From contig NZ_VULN01000011.1 of the NCBI RefSeq assembly GCF_009696675.1, positions 25,042 to 89,041 on the forward strand: DNA of 64,000 bases, in the 5' to 3' direction. The position numbers were made by a program, and so were the translations under genes. Of the stretch, positions 48,360 through 56,608 are shown in pieces. This DNA comes from Acidaminococcus fermentans (GTDB lineage Bacteria > Bacillota > Negativicutes > Acidaminococcales > Acidaminococcaceae). The stretch's first letter is position 1, and each line of letters opens with the position of its first letter. The notes beneath the pieces are model-generated. The model did no database searches and had not been told where the DNA came from. It worked only from the letters and a program-made list of their open reading frames with translations.

Positions 48360-48974
48360 TTAACTCCTCCTGGCCAAAAGGCGCAGAGCCTCCTTCAGAA
48401 GGTCCTCCGCCCTGCTGTCAGCAGTGATTTTCAGTTTCTTCAGCACCTGGGCAATCTCTCCCTGGGTATACCCCAGATAGCTGAGCCCTTCGGACACAGC
48501 CCCCAGGGTGGTGGTGTCGTCTTCCGGGAATTCCCCGTCAAAGCCTTCCCCCGTTCCCTCTTCTTCCAGACCTTCCGGTCCGGTCATGTCCTTTAATTCC
48601 AGCAGCAGCCGTTCTGCGGTTTTCTTTCCGATTCCCGGCAGCTTGGTCAAAAACTTCAGGTCCCGGTTCTTCACCGCCAGATAGAAGGCATCCACCTTGG
48701 CCGCTGACAGGATCCCCTGGGCCACCTTGGGGCCGATGCCGCTGACGGTGATCAGCTGGGTGAACAGGGAATAGGCGTCGTAGGACAGGAAGCCGAACAG
48801 TTGGAGGGCATCCTCCCGTACGGACAGATAGGTGTAGATTTTCACCTTCTGATCCACCTGGATTCGGGACAGATCCCCGGTATTCAGGAAGATCCGGTAG
48901 CCCACCCCCTGGGTGTCCACCAGACAGAAATTCGTTCCAATATGGTCCACCCGTCCGGTAATGAATCCAATCAT
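48360..48974 (-). CDS. ruvA: Holliday junction DNA helicase subunit RuvA
   Basis: A 204-residue RuvA: OB fold (1-65, MIGFITGRVDHIG), two helix-hairpin-helix motifs (about 70-130, VSGIGPKVAQGIL and LPGIGKKTAERLLLELKD) and the C-terminal RuvB-binding domain (about 155-204), with an acidic linker between. It overlaps ruvC by 4 bp and ends 0 bp before ruvB. Confidence 0.97.
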   Translation of the reverse strand: MIGFITGRVDHIGTNFCLVDTQGVGYRIFLNTGDLSRIQVDQKVKIYTYLSVREDALQLFGFLSYDAYSLFTQLITVSGIGPKVAQGILSAAKVDAFYLAVKNRDLKFLTKLPGIGKKTAERLLLELKDMTGPEGLEEEGTGEGFDGEFPEDDTTTLGAVSEGLSYLGYTQGEIAQVLKKLKITADSRAEDLLKEALRLLARRS

Positions 48975-49468
48975 CGCATTCTCTCCCGCAGTTCCTGTTC
49001 CCGGATGAAGTTCAGCCCTGTGATTCCGATGGCCAGGGCATCGGCCACATCATCCGGTTTGGGTTTTTCCTCGATATGGAGCAGTTTCTGCACCATATAG
49101 GTCACCTGTTCCTTGTTGGCCCGTCCGGTCCCGGTGATGGCCTGCTTCACCTGGATGGGGGTATAGCCATATACCGGGATGCCCGCCCGGGCCGCTGTGA
49201 GCAGGATAACCCCCCGGGCCTCTCCCACTGCAATGGCCGTGGTCACATTCCGGTTGAAAAACAGTTTTTCCACGGACATGAAATCCGGATGGAACCGGTC
49301 GATCAGATCCGTCAGTTCTTCATAGATTTTATTCAGCCGCCGCTCCGGCAGCATGTCCTTGTCGGTAAAAACGGCCCCATAGTGGACCGGGATCAGCCGG
49401 CTCCGTTCCAGCCGCACCAGCCCGTAGCCGCAGATTGCCGTTCCCGGGTCGATACCCAATGCCAGCAT
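48971..49468 (-). CDS. ruvC: Holliday junction resolvase RuvC
   Basis: A 165-residue RuvC. The RNase H-like core starts LALGIDPGTAICGYG with the first catalytic Asp at residue 7; further acids lie in SVEKLFFNRNVTTAI near 65 and the KPDDVADALAIGI end near 136-148. First gene of the ruvC-A-B string, which probably continues through secF. Confidence 0.96.
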   Translation of the reverse strand: MLALGIDPGTAICGYGLVRLERSRLIPVHYGAVFTDKDMLPERRLNKIYEELTDLIDRFHPDFMSVEKLFFNRNVTTAIAVGEARGVILLTAARAGIPVYGYTPIQVKQAITGTGRANKEQVTYMVQKLLHIEEKPKPDDVADALAIGITGLNFIREQELRERMR

Positions 49469-49491
49469 ATCCTGTTTCCCTCCTTAGGGTC

Positions 49492-49533
49492 AAAAAGCCG
49501 GCCTCCGGGGAAGCCCTTCCCCAGCTGGCCGGC
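49492..49533 (-). terminator. Terminator of yebC
   Basis: GCCGGCC and GGCCGGC around a G/C-rich inner stem (GGGGAAG/CTTCCCC), followed by five T on the minus strand, 40 bp past the yebC stop. Confidence 0.8.
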
Positions 49534-49572
49534 CGTATTCATTCCTGGGATGGCTGTGAGGCAGCTTCCCCC

Positions 49573-50304
49573 TTATTCTTCCTCAGGCAGGTCAGCGTTC
49601 GTATAAACGTCCTGCACGTCGTCCAGATCGTTGAAGGCATCAATCATGTTCTGGACTTTTTCTGCATCTTCCCCGGTGACTGCCACAGTGTTGTCCGGAA
49701 TCAGGGACAGTTCACTCATGGCCACTTCGATGTTGTGGTCGGCCAGAGCCTTTTCCACGGCATCATAATCTTCCGGAGCGGTGGTGATCACATAGGCGTC
49801 ATCGGTGGTTTCCATGTCTTCCGCACCGGCATCCAGTGCCACTTCCATCACTTCGTCTTCAGAAGGAGCCCCTTCCTTTTCCACAGTGAACACGCCTTTG
49901 TTCTTGAACATCCAGCCCACGCAGCCGGATTCCCCCATGTTCCCGCCTTTGGAGAACACGTGCCGCACATCGGCAGCCGTCCGGTTCCGGTTGTCCGTCA
50001 GAGCGCTGACCATAATGGCCACCCCGGCCGGGCCGTAGCCTTCGTAGGTGATCTGTTCGTAGTTGGAGCCTTCGGTGGCACCCTGGCCTTTGGCGATGGC
50101 CCGTTTGATATTGTCCTTGGGGATGTTGTTGGCTTTGGCCTTGGACAAAGCCAGTTTCAGTCTCATATTGCCAGTAGGATCAGGACCGCCCATGCGTACT
50201 GCAATGGTGATTTCCCGGCCGATCTTCGTGGTGATCTTCCCACGGAGGGCATCAGCCTTTCCCTTTTTGAATTTGATATTTGCCCACTTGGAATGTCCTG
50301 ACAT
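49573..50304 (-). CDS. YebC/PmpR family protein
   Basis: A 243-residue YebC family protein (DNA-binding regulator or translation factor for proline-rich stretches, depending on the clade). Starts MSGHSKWANIKFKKGKAD, has GRNRTAADVRHVFSKGGN-like DNRNRTAADVRHVFSKGG near 100-118 and an acidic C-terminus. In Firmicutes and many others it lies directly upstream of ruvC, as here. AGGAGG precedes the ATG. A minus-strand TTGCGC/TAAAAT pair at 50405-50377 may be its promoter. Confidence 0.93.
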   Translation of the reverse strand: MSGHSKWANIKFKKGKADALRGKITTKIGREITIAVRMGGPDPTGNMRLKLALSKAKANNIPKDNIKRAIAKGQGATEGSNYEQITYEGYGPAGVAIMVSALTDNRNRTAADVRHVFSKGGNMGESGCVGWMFKNKGVFTVEKEGAPSEDEVMEVALDAGAEDMETTDDAYVITTAPEDYDAVEKALADHNIEVAMSELSLIPDNTVAVTGEDAEKVQNMIDAFNDLDDVQDVYTNADLPEEE

Positions 50305-50334
50305 GTTAACTTCCTCCTACCTAAATTCGAAAAC

Positions 50335-50375
50335 GCCGGGTATGGAGCCCTGTTTTCAACGTACTCATACCCGGC
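50335..50375 (-). terminator. Terminator of the hydrogenase gene
   Basis: GCCGGGTATG and CATACCCGGC around a 21-nt loop, followed on the minus strand by GTTTTC. It lies between the hydrogenase stop and yebC. Confidence 0.7.
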
Positions 50376-50393
50376 TATTTTATCACACTCTGT

Positions 50394-51908
50394 TTATTTG
50401 CGCAAATATACCCGTTCCATGTCCACGTTCTTCACGCCGTCCATGGCTTTATCGATTTTCCCGGCACTGTCCGCCTGGGTGGTGCCTGCAAACCGTTTCA
50501 GCAGCACCCGGGTGAGGCCCGGTTCCGTCAGAGCCCCCGGTCCGTTGAGACAGCCTTTCTGGCAGGCCATCCCTTCCAGATACTGGAGATCCAGTTTCCC
50601 GGCTTCCACATCCTTCAGGGCCCCCAGACACTCATCCAGCCCGTTGCAGTACAGGGTCTTCAGAGATTCCACATCCACTTCCGGATGGTTCTCCCGGATA
50701 TAGTCCTTCACAGCGGTGCTTACCCCGGCCGCCTGAGGGAAGCTGCACCCGTCAGCGGAAGAAGCAGGATGGAACGGAGCCACTTCGCAGGCTGCCGGGT
50801 CGATGCCCTGGCTGTCCATCATGCACTTCAGTTCTTCGAAGGTCAGCACAAAGTCGATTTCGTCCGGATGTTCCCGGGCTTCCACCTTTTTGGCGATGCA
50901 GGGACCGATGAAGCAGGTGAGGGCACCAGGATGGGCGTACTTTTCCAGCTTGCTCCGGGCCACCATGGGAGACACCGCATCGGAAATGCAGTCCGCCAAA
51001 CCCGGGGCATGGCGCTTTACTGTAGCCACAAAGGCCGGGCAACAGGAACTGGTCATGATTTTCTGTTTGCCGGTGGGCACCTTTTCCAGGAATTCTTCCG
51101 CTTCGGAAATGGTGGTCATGTCCGCACCCAGGGCCACTTCCTTCACAGAAGCAAAGCCCAGTTCCTGACAGGCCTTCACAATCTGCCCCGGCTGTACCTT
51201 CAAACCAAACTGGCCCACAAAGGAAGGAGCCAGGAGAGCCACCACTTCCTTGCCGCTCTTGATGGCCTGGATCAATTGGACGATATGGCTCCGTTCCTCG
51301 ATGGCGCCGAAGGGGCAGGCACCCCGGCAGGCACCGCATTCCACGCAGATGTTCTTGTCGATTTCCGCTTTTTTGTTCTTGCCGGTATGGAGGGCATGGA
51401 CCTTGCAGGCATTTTCACAGGGACGGGCGATTTCCACTACAGCGCCGTAGGGGCAGGCCCGTTTGCAGTTGCCGCATTCGATGCACATGTCATAGTCGAT
51501 ATGGGCACGGCCCTGGTATACGGAAATAGCCTTCTTGGGGCAACCGTTCATGCACCGGTGGGTCAGACAGCGGCGGCACACGTCGGTGATCATGTACTTG
51601 TTCACCGGGCAGGCAGAGCAGGCTTCCGGCAGCACGGCAATTACATGCTGGGTCCGGTCCACCGGTTCCGTGGTGGCCTTGTTGGCGGCGTCGATGATGT
51701 TCATGTCCTCGTACACACCCAGGGCCACACAGATCCGTTCCTTCAGCACCGCCCGTTCCTTGTGGACACAGCACCGGGTCCGGGGGGTGTTTTCGTTGAC
51801 GATCTGCAGCACATCATACACATGGTCCGGCAGATTCCCGTCATAGGCCATTTTCGACAGCATGGTCAGCACTTTCCGTCTGATATTCGTAATAACAGTG
51901 ACTTCCAT
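50394..51908 (-). CDS. Monomeric [FeFe]-hydrogenase, probable group B
   Basis: A 504-residue [FeFe]-hydrogenase. Many N-terminal cysteines precede two ferredoxin-type clusters, MCIECGNCKRACP at 141-153 and CVECGACRGACP at 188-199. H-cluster motifs follow: TSSCCPAF at 286-293 (L1), GPCIAKK at 335-341 (L2) and GMACQKGCLNGPG at 446-458 (L3), so all four H-cluster cysteines are present. The L1 and L2 variants, the extra cysteines at 46-47, 97-123 and 164-168, and the absence of a [2Fe-2S] domain fit group B enzymes, whose physiological role (H2 evolution from ferredoxin, or sensing) is little known. HydE, F and G maturases are not in the window. Confidence 0.85.
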   Translation of the reverse strand: MEVTVITNIRRKVLTMLSKMAYDGNLPDHVYDVLQIVNENTPRTRCCVHKERAVLKERICVALGVYEDMNIIDAANKATTEPVDRTQHVIAVLPEACSACPVNKYMITDVCRRCLTHRCMNGCPKKAISVYQGRAHIDYDMCIECGNCKRACPYGAVVEIARPCENACKVHALHTGKNKKAEIDKNICVECGACRGACPFGAIEERSHIVQLIQAIKSGKEVVALLAPSFVGQFGLKVQPGQIVKACQELGFASVKEVALGADMTTISEAEEFLEKVPTGKQKIMTSSCCPAFVATVKRHAPGLADCISDAVSPMVARSKLEKYAHPGALTCFIGPCIAKKVEAREHPDEIDFVLTFEELKCMMDSQGIDPAACEVAPFHPASSADGCSFPQAAGVSTAVKDYIRENHPEVDVESLKTLYCNGLDECLGALKDVEAGKLDLQYLEGMACQKGCLNGPGALTEPGLTRVLLKRFAGTTQADSAGKIDKAMDGVKNVDMERVYLRK

Positions 51909-52066
51909 TTCTTGCTCCCCTTTGAATCAATGAAATTCGATCATTCTACATGCCCTCTATCATATCATATTTTACAAGAAAAAATAAGCCGGGAACTGTA
52001 CTTTTTTAAGTCAAACTGACACAAAAGTTACACTTATCCATAGATTTTTCCTTATAAAAGGTATAA

Positions 52067-52094
52067 TAAAAAGGACCCTGACGGGTCCCTTTTA
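52067..52094 (-). terminator. Terminator of thrC
   Basis: GGACCC-TGAC-GGGTCC at 52073-52088 with A and T runs on both sides, 16 bp beyond the thrC stop on the minus strand. Confidence 0.8.
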
Positions 52095-52103
52095 TGTCAT
52101 TCT

Positions 52104-53606
52104 TTATTCCAGCCCCAACAGCTTCTTCACTTCCCCTTCCATCTGGGTCTTGTCCACCACGTCGCTCTGGCGTTTCTGGAGATGGGGCAGTTCCTGCATG
52201 CTGGCAGGGATGGGCAGCTTGGCCGCCTTGCTCAGGTCTTCCATGGCCACAAAGGGATCCAGCTTTTTCCCTTCGTAGGTATCCGGATCGATGGAAGCCA
52301 GGACCACATCATTGAACTTGAAGGGGCTGGCGGTGCTCAGGACGATGCTGTAGGTTTCGTCCCCGGTCATCAGCCGGTATTTTTCCATGGCCTTGTAGGC
52401 CACTGCCGTATGAGGATCCATTACATAGCCGTAGTTGTTGTACACATCCCCGATGGTTTCCCGGGTTTCCACTTCGTCCACCCAGGTGCCGAAGAAGTCC
52501 TTCAGGATCTGGTTCTGGAGTTCAGTACTGATCTTGTATTCGCCTTTTTCGTTCAGTTCCTTCATCCATTCCGCCACCTGGGCCGCATCATGGCCGGTTT
52601 CTTCAAACAGCAGCCGTTCCAGGTTGCTGGAAACCAGGATATCCATGGAAGGAGAAATGGTCTTGTGGAAGGGGCGCTTCCGGTTGTATACCCCGGTGTT
52701 GATAAAGTCTGTCAGCACATTGTTGCTGTTGGAGGCGCAGATGAACTTGTTCACCGGCAGCCCCATCAGTTTGGCATAGAACCCGGCCAGGATGTCCCCA
52801 AAATTCCCGGTGGGCACGGCGAAGTTCACCGGTGCGCCGTTTTCGATCCGGCCGCTGTTCACCGCATCCGCATAGGCGCTGAAATAGTACACGATCTGGG
52901 GCACCAGCCGTCCCCAGTTGATGGAGTTGGCCGAAGAGAAGGCACAGCCGTGGGCCTGGAGTTCTTCTGCCAGAGGCCGGCTGCCGAACAGGATCTTTAC
53001 CCCGGTCTGGGCGTCATCGAAGTTCCCTTCCACCGCCACCGCATGGACATTGGCCCCTTTCTGGGTCACCATCTGGAGCTTCTGGATGTCGCTGACCCCT
53101 TCCTGGGGATAGAATACGATGACTTCCGTTTCCGGCACATCGGCAAACCCGGCCATGGCCGCTTTCCCCGTATCCCCGGAAGTAGCCACCAGGATCACCA
53201 GTTTCTTCTGTTCCCCGGTCTTCTGGACCGCCTTGGTCAGGAACAGGGGCAGGATCTGCAGGGCCATGTCTTTAAACGCACAAGTAGGGCCATGCCACAG
53301 TTCCAGTACGTCCAGGTTGTCTTTCAGCAGGTGCAGCGGAGCCGGGAAATCCCCGAACCGTTCCTTGCTGTAGGCCGTTTCCACACAGTGTCTCAGTTCC
53401 TCTTCACTGTAGTCTGTCAGGAACCGGGCCAGCACCGTCAGTGCCCGGGCACTGTAGGGTGCTTCCCGCATGGCATCGATTTCCGCCAAGCTGATGGGCG
53501 GAAATTCCTTGGGCACGAACAGTCCCCCGTCAGCAGCCAGGCCATTGGAAATGGCGTGAGCGGAGCTCACCATATCAGTTTTCCCTCTTGTACTAATGTA
53601 TAACAT
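52104..53606 (-). CDS. thrC: Threonine synthase
   Basis: A 500-residue PLP enzyme making threonine from O-phosphohomoserine. Seen: MLYISTRGK at the start, GLAADGGLFVP near 22-32, PLP Lys112 in HGPTCAFKDMALQ, SGDTGKAAMAGF near 150 and NSINWGRLVPQIVYYF near 215. This is the long (class II) type of enteric bacteria and fungi. ATG 53606 is used (GGGGGG 4 nt upstream and a 27-nt leader from the mapped promoter); an ATG at 53627 would leave a 6-nt leader. Confidence 0.94.
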   Translation of the reverse strand: MLYISTRGKTDMVSSAHAISNGLAADGGLFVPKEFPPISLAEIDAMREAPYSARALTVLARFLTDYSEEELRHCVETAYSKERFGDFPAPLHLLKDNLDVLELWHGPTCAFKDMALQILPLFLTKAVQKTGEQKKLVILVATSGDTGKAAMAGFADVPETEVIVFYPQEGVSDIQKLQMVTQKGANVHAVAVEGNFDDAQTGVKILFGSRPLAEELQAHGCAFSSANSINWGRLVPQIVYYFSAYADAVNSGRIENGAPVNFAVPTGNFGDILAGFYAKLMGLPVNKFICASNSNNVLTDFINTGVYNRKRPFHKTISPSMDILVSSNLERLLFEETGHDAAQVAEWMKELNEKGEYKISTELQNQILKDFFGTWVDEVETRETIGDVYNNYGYVMDPHTAVAYKAMEKYRLMTGDETYSIVLSTASPFKFNDVVLASIDPDTYEGKKLDPFVAMEDLSKAAKLPIPASMQELPHLQKRQSDVVDKTQMEGEVKKLLGLE

Positions 53607-53639
53607 AGTCCCCCCTACTTTCTGCATATCGCACCTCGT

Positions 53640-53668
53640 ATCATAGCATAAGAGCTGTATATACGCAA
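53640..53668 (-). promoter_or_regulatory. Promoter of thrC
   Basis: Minus strand: TTGCGT (53668-53663), 17-bp spacer, TATGAT (53645-53640) with an upstream TGC. Points at thrC and lies back-to-back with the nadE promoter. Confidence 0.6.
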
Positions 53669-53725
53669 CATTTACAAGTCAAATATTTTCTTTGTTCGCA
53701 TTTCAGCCTTCCCCCAGGGCCCGCC

Positions 53726-53754
53726 TTTCCTATCCGGTCCCCTTTTGCTATAAT
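53726..53754 (+). promoter_or_regulatory. Extended -10 promoter of nadE
   Basis: TATAAT at 53749-53754 preceded by TGC; -35 TTTCCT at 17 bp is weak. Shares TTTTGCTATAAT with the purine permease promoter. Confidence 0.6.
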
Positions 53755-53804
53755 GGAAGCAGTTTAGTTCTGTTCATTATATCAATTTATGGAGCGAGAG
53801 ACAA

Positions 53805-55712
53805 ATGGACGTAAAAATTGCTTGTGCACAAATCCAAATCGAACCGGGCAATCCGGAAGCCAACACCCGGAAAGCCCTCCAGGCCATAGCCAGCGCCCGG
53901 GAAAATCAAGTGGACATCCTGCTCCTGCCGGAGCTGATGGTTCCGGGCTATCTGCTGGGAGATCTGTGGGAACAGAGCGCCTTTATCCGGGACTGTGAAG
54001 CCTGGGGCAAAGAGATCATCGCCGCCAGCCAGGGCCTGTGCGTGATTTTCGGGAATATCGCTGCCGATCCGGCCAAGGTCAACGAAGACGGCCGGGTGCG
54101 GAAATACAACGCCGCCTTTGTGGCCCAGGACGGAAAGCTGCTCCAGGGGGGACTGCCTTATCCTTTCATCAGCAAAACCTCCCTTCCTGACTACCGGGAA
54201 TTCGACGACAGCCGGTACTTCCACAGCACCGCCAAACTGCTGCCGGAACTGGGTGGCCAGGTCACCATGGAAGACCTGGTAAAACCGGTGACCGTCACCA
54301 TCCGGGGCCGGGAACTGAAGCTGGGAGTGCTCCTGTGCGAAGACGGCTGGACGGAGAACTACCATTATAATGTGCCGGAACTGCTGGAAAAGAACGGAGC
54401 CCAGATCCTCTGCAACCTGTCCTGTTCCCCCTATACCTTCCACAAGAACCGGAAGCGCCACGATCTGTTCGTCCGCCAGTCCCGTCAGGGAGGCATCCCC
54501 CTGGTTTACTGCAACAATGTGGGGATCCAGAACAACGGGAAAGACGTGTTCACCTACGACGGCTGCAGCTGCATGTACGATGCCAGGGGCCGGATGATCA
54601 CCGATTCTCCTGCCTTCCAGGAAGACCTGCTGATAAGCCGGTGGAACCCGGACACCGGGGAGCTCCAGGGGAAACGGGGACTCCAGCCCTCCCTTTCCGA
54701 CGCCCAGGAAATCTATCAGTCCCTCCGGTACGGGGCTTCCCGGTTCCTGGACCAGCTGGGGATCCGGAAAATGACCATCGGTGTGTCCGGGGGCATCGAT
54801 TCTGCCGTTACCGCCGCTTTCTACGTGGACATTTTGGGACCGGAAAACGTGCTGCTGGTGAACATGCCCAGCCAGTTCAACTCGGAACTGACCAAGAGCC
54901 TGGCCCAGAAAATGGCGGAAGCCCTGGGGGCCAATTACGCCATCCTCCCCATCCAGGAAGTGGTGGAAAAGACCATCCTCCAGTTCAACAGTACGCCCAT
55001 CCACGATTACACCTCCGGGGAGGACTTCCATCTGAAAGTCACCCCCTTTGCAGCGGAAAATATCCAGGCCCGGGACCGGGGCGCCCGGGTGCTGGCCGGC
55101 CTGGCTTCCCTGTTTGGCGGCGGTTTCTCCTGCAACTCCAACAAGGCGGAAATGACCGTGGGCTATGCCACTTTCTACGGGGACATTGCCGGGGTACTGG
55201 CACTCATCGGAGACCTGTGGAAACACCAGGTCTATGCCCTGGGCCGTTACCTCAATGAGGAAGTGTTCCGGCGGGAAGTGATCCCGGAAGAAATCTTCCG
55301 GATCAAACCCAGTGCGGAACTGTCCGCTGCCCAGACCGTAGGCACCGGCGGGGACCCTCTGGTGTACCCCTACCACGATTACCTGCTCCAGGCCTTTGTG
55401 GAAAGCTGGACCAAGACCTCTCCGGAAGAACTGCTGACCTGGTACCTGGAAGGCACCCTGGAAGAACACCTGGGCTGCGAAAAGGGACTGGTGGCTGAGC
55501 TGTTCCCGGATGCCCGGTCCTTTATTGCCGACCTGGAACGGTGGTGGAAACTGTTCTGCGGTCTGGCTGTGGCCAAGCGGATCCAGGCTCCCCCCATCTT
55601 GGCCATTTCCAAACGGGCCTATGGCTATGACCACCGGGAGTCCCAGCTGAAGCCCTTCTACTCCCGGAAATACCGGGAACTGAAGGCCCATGCCCTGGGA
55701 GAAGACCAGTGA
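53805..55712 (+). CDS. nadE: Glutamine-dependent NAD(+) synthetase
   Basis: A 635-residue fusion enzyme converting deamido-NAD to NAD with glutamine. N-terminal CN-hydrolase glutaminase domain with the triad Glu43 (LPELMVPG), Lys124 (FISKTSLPD) and Cys178 (LLCEDGW); C-terminal synthetase domain with the P-loop SGGIDSA at 328-334. Both active sites are intact. It starts behind GGAGCGAG and overlaps queT by 4 bp. Confidence 0.95.
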   Translation: MDVKIACAQIQIEPGNPEANTRKALQAIASARENQVDILLLPELMVPGYLLGDLWEQSAFIRDCEAWGKEIIAASQGLCVIFGNIAADPAKVNEDGRVRKYNAAFVAQDGKLLQGGLPYPFISKTSLPDYREFDDSRYFHSTAKLLPELGGQVTMEDLVKPVTVTIRGRELKLGVLLCEDGWTENYHYNVPELLEKNGAQILCNLSCSPYTFHKNRKRHDLFVRQSRQGGIPLVYCNNVGIQNNGKDVFTYDGCSCMYDARGRMITDSPAFQEDLLISRWNPDTGELQGKRGLQPSLSDAQEIYQSLRYGASRFLDQLGIRKMTIGVSGGIDSAVTAAFYVDILGPENVLLVNMPSQFNSELTKSLAQKMAEALGANYAILPIQEVVEKTILQFNSTPIHDYTSGEDFHLKVTPFAAENIQARDRGARVLAGLASLFGGGFSCNSNKAEMTVGYATFYGDIAGVLALIGDLWKHQVYALGRYLNEEVFRREVIPEEIFRIKPSAELSAAQTVGTGGDPLVYPYHDYLLQAFVESWTKTSPEELLTWYLEGTLEEHLGCEKGLVAELFPDARSFIADLERWWKLFCGLAVAKRIQAPPILAISKRAYGYDHRESQLKPFYSRKYRELKAHALGEDQ

Positions 55713-56194
55713 ACCCTCAGGTCTGGCTCCTGCGGAATGCCCTCCTGGCCGCCATCTATGCAACCCTGACCCTGGGCCTGGCCCCTTTCAGCTATGGGCC
55801 TGTCCAGGTGCGGGTATCCGAATGTCTCACCCTGCTGGCCTTCTGCAGCAGGAAATGGATCCCCGGGCTCACCGCCGGCTGCTTCCTGGCCAACCTGGGG
55901 AGCCCCTTCGGCCTGCCGGACATGGTCCTGGGAACCCTGGCCACCTTCCTGGGGATCTGGCCCATGCACAGGCTGAAAAGTCCCCTGCTGGCTTCCCTGT
56001 GCCCGGTGATCAGCAACGGAGTGGTAATCGGGGCAGAGCTGGACGTGCTGGCCGCCCTGCCCCCGGATCTGTCCCTGGGGGCCGCCATGATCTACATCGG
56101 TGCAGGAGAATTCCTCAGCGTCACCGTCCTGGGAACCCTGCTGCTGAAAATGATCCTGAAAAATGAAACATGCAGGAAAATATTGATGGAATGA
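55709..56194 (+). CDS. QueT family transporter (queuosine precursor uptake)
   Basis: A 161-residue membrane protein of the QueT family, an ECF-type S component for a queuosine precursor such as preQ1. Five to six helices; conserved segments NALLAAIYATLTLGLAPFSYG near 9-29, VQVRVSECLTLLAF near 32-45 and WIPGLTAGCFLANL near 50-63. Start is GTG (GTGA overlap with the nadE stop). The recipient enzymes Tgt and QueA are encoded 9-12 kb away. No preQ1 riboswitch is needed here because the gene is read from the nadE transcript. Confidence 0.85.
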   Translation: MNPQVWLLRNALLAAIYATLTLGLAPFSYGPVQVRVSECLTLLAFCSRKWIPGLTAGCFLANLGSPFGLPDMVLGTLATFLGIWPMHRLKSPLLASLCPVISNGVVIGAELDVLAALPPDLSLGAAMIYIGAGEFLSVTVLGTLLLKMILKNETCRKILME

Positions 56195-56230
56195 AAATGA
56201 GGTGCTGCCTGGGCAGCACCTCATTTTCAT
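56191..56230. terminator. Bidirectional palindrome joining queT and the thioredoxin-like gene
   Basis: A perfect 19-bp inverted repeat (ATGAAAATGAGGTGCTGCC and its complement) with only TG between. The queT stop (56192-56194) and the first base of the opposite gene's stop (56230) are inside the stem. T-rich arms serve both directions. TGCTGC hairpin family. Confidence 0.85.
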
Positions 56231-56505
56231 CAATCGACAGCCTTTTTGAAAAAATCTCCCAAAATCTTTTCCATCTTCTCCCGGCCATCTCCCGGCTGGG
56301 CCTCGTAGATTTTTTCTTCTCCATAGAAGAAAGTGGGCACGTAGTAGTACTTCCGGCCCTTCAGTTTTTCCGGTTCCCGGTTTTCGTTCACCTTCACCAG
56401 GGGGATCTTTTTGTATTCCGGATGGCCGGCATACAGACCTTCCAGTACCTCCCCGGCCAGTTTGCAGTAAGGGCACCCGTCCATATAGATAAACAGCAGT
56501 TCCAT
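56230..56505 (-). CDS. Thioredoxin-fold protein with CPYC site
   Basis: A 91-residue thioredoxin-like protein. Active site MDGCPYCKLAGEVL at residues 8-21 (CPYC, glutaredoxin-like), cis-Pro in YVPTFFYGEEKIYEA near 55-69. No signal peptide, so cytoplasmic. ATG 56505 follows GGAGGA; 23 more codons of open frame upstream lie in the bioB control region. Probably a thiol reductant or thioredoxin-family helper; partner unknown. Confidence 0.82.
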   Translation of the reverse strand: MELLFIYMDGCPYCKLAGEVLEGLYAGHPEYKKIPLVKVNENREPEKLKGRKYYYVPTFFYGEEKIYEAQPGDGREKMEKILGDFFKKAVD

Positions 56506-56526
56506 GATTCTTCCTCCTTTGTTTTT

Positions 56527-56584
56527 ATTTTGCGTTAACCTCTTATTTAAAAAGGTTGACCGCAAAATCCTCATTCTTTATAAT
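56527..56584 (+). promoter_or_regulatory. bioB promoter with BirA-like operator
   Basis: An imperfect inverted repeat: ATTTTGCGTTAACC (56527-56540) and GGTTGACCGCAAAAT (56554-56568), spacer 13 bp, similar to the GTTAACC/GGTTAAC boxes known for BirA repression. Its right arm contains the -35 TTGACC (56556-56561), with the -10 TATAAT at 56579-56584 after exactly 17 bp. Overlap of operator and -35 fits repression by biotin-charged BirA. Confidence 0.65.
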
Positions 56585-56608
56585 GATAAGCATATTATAC
56601 CAGAAGGG

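Noticed and set aside
53755..53804. preQ1 riboswitch for queT
   Set aside because: queT is inside the nadE transcript, and the short nadE leader has no C-rich loop or A-rich tail typical of preQ1 aptamers.
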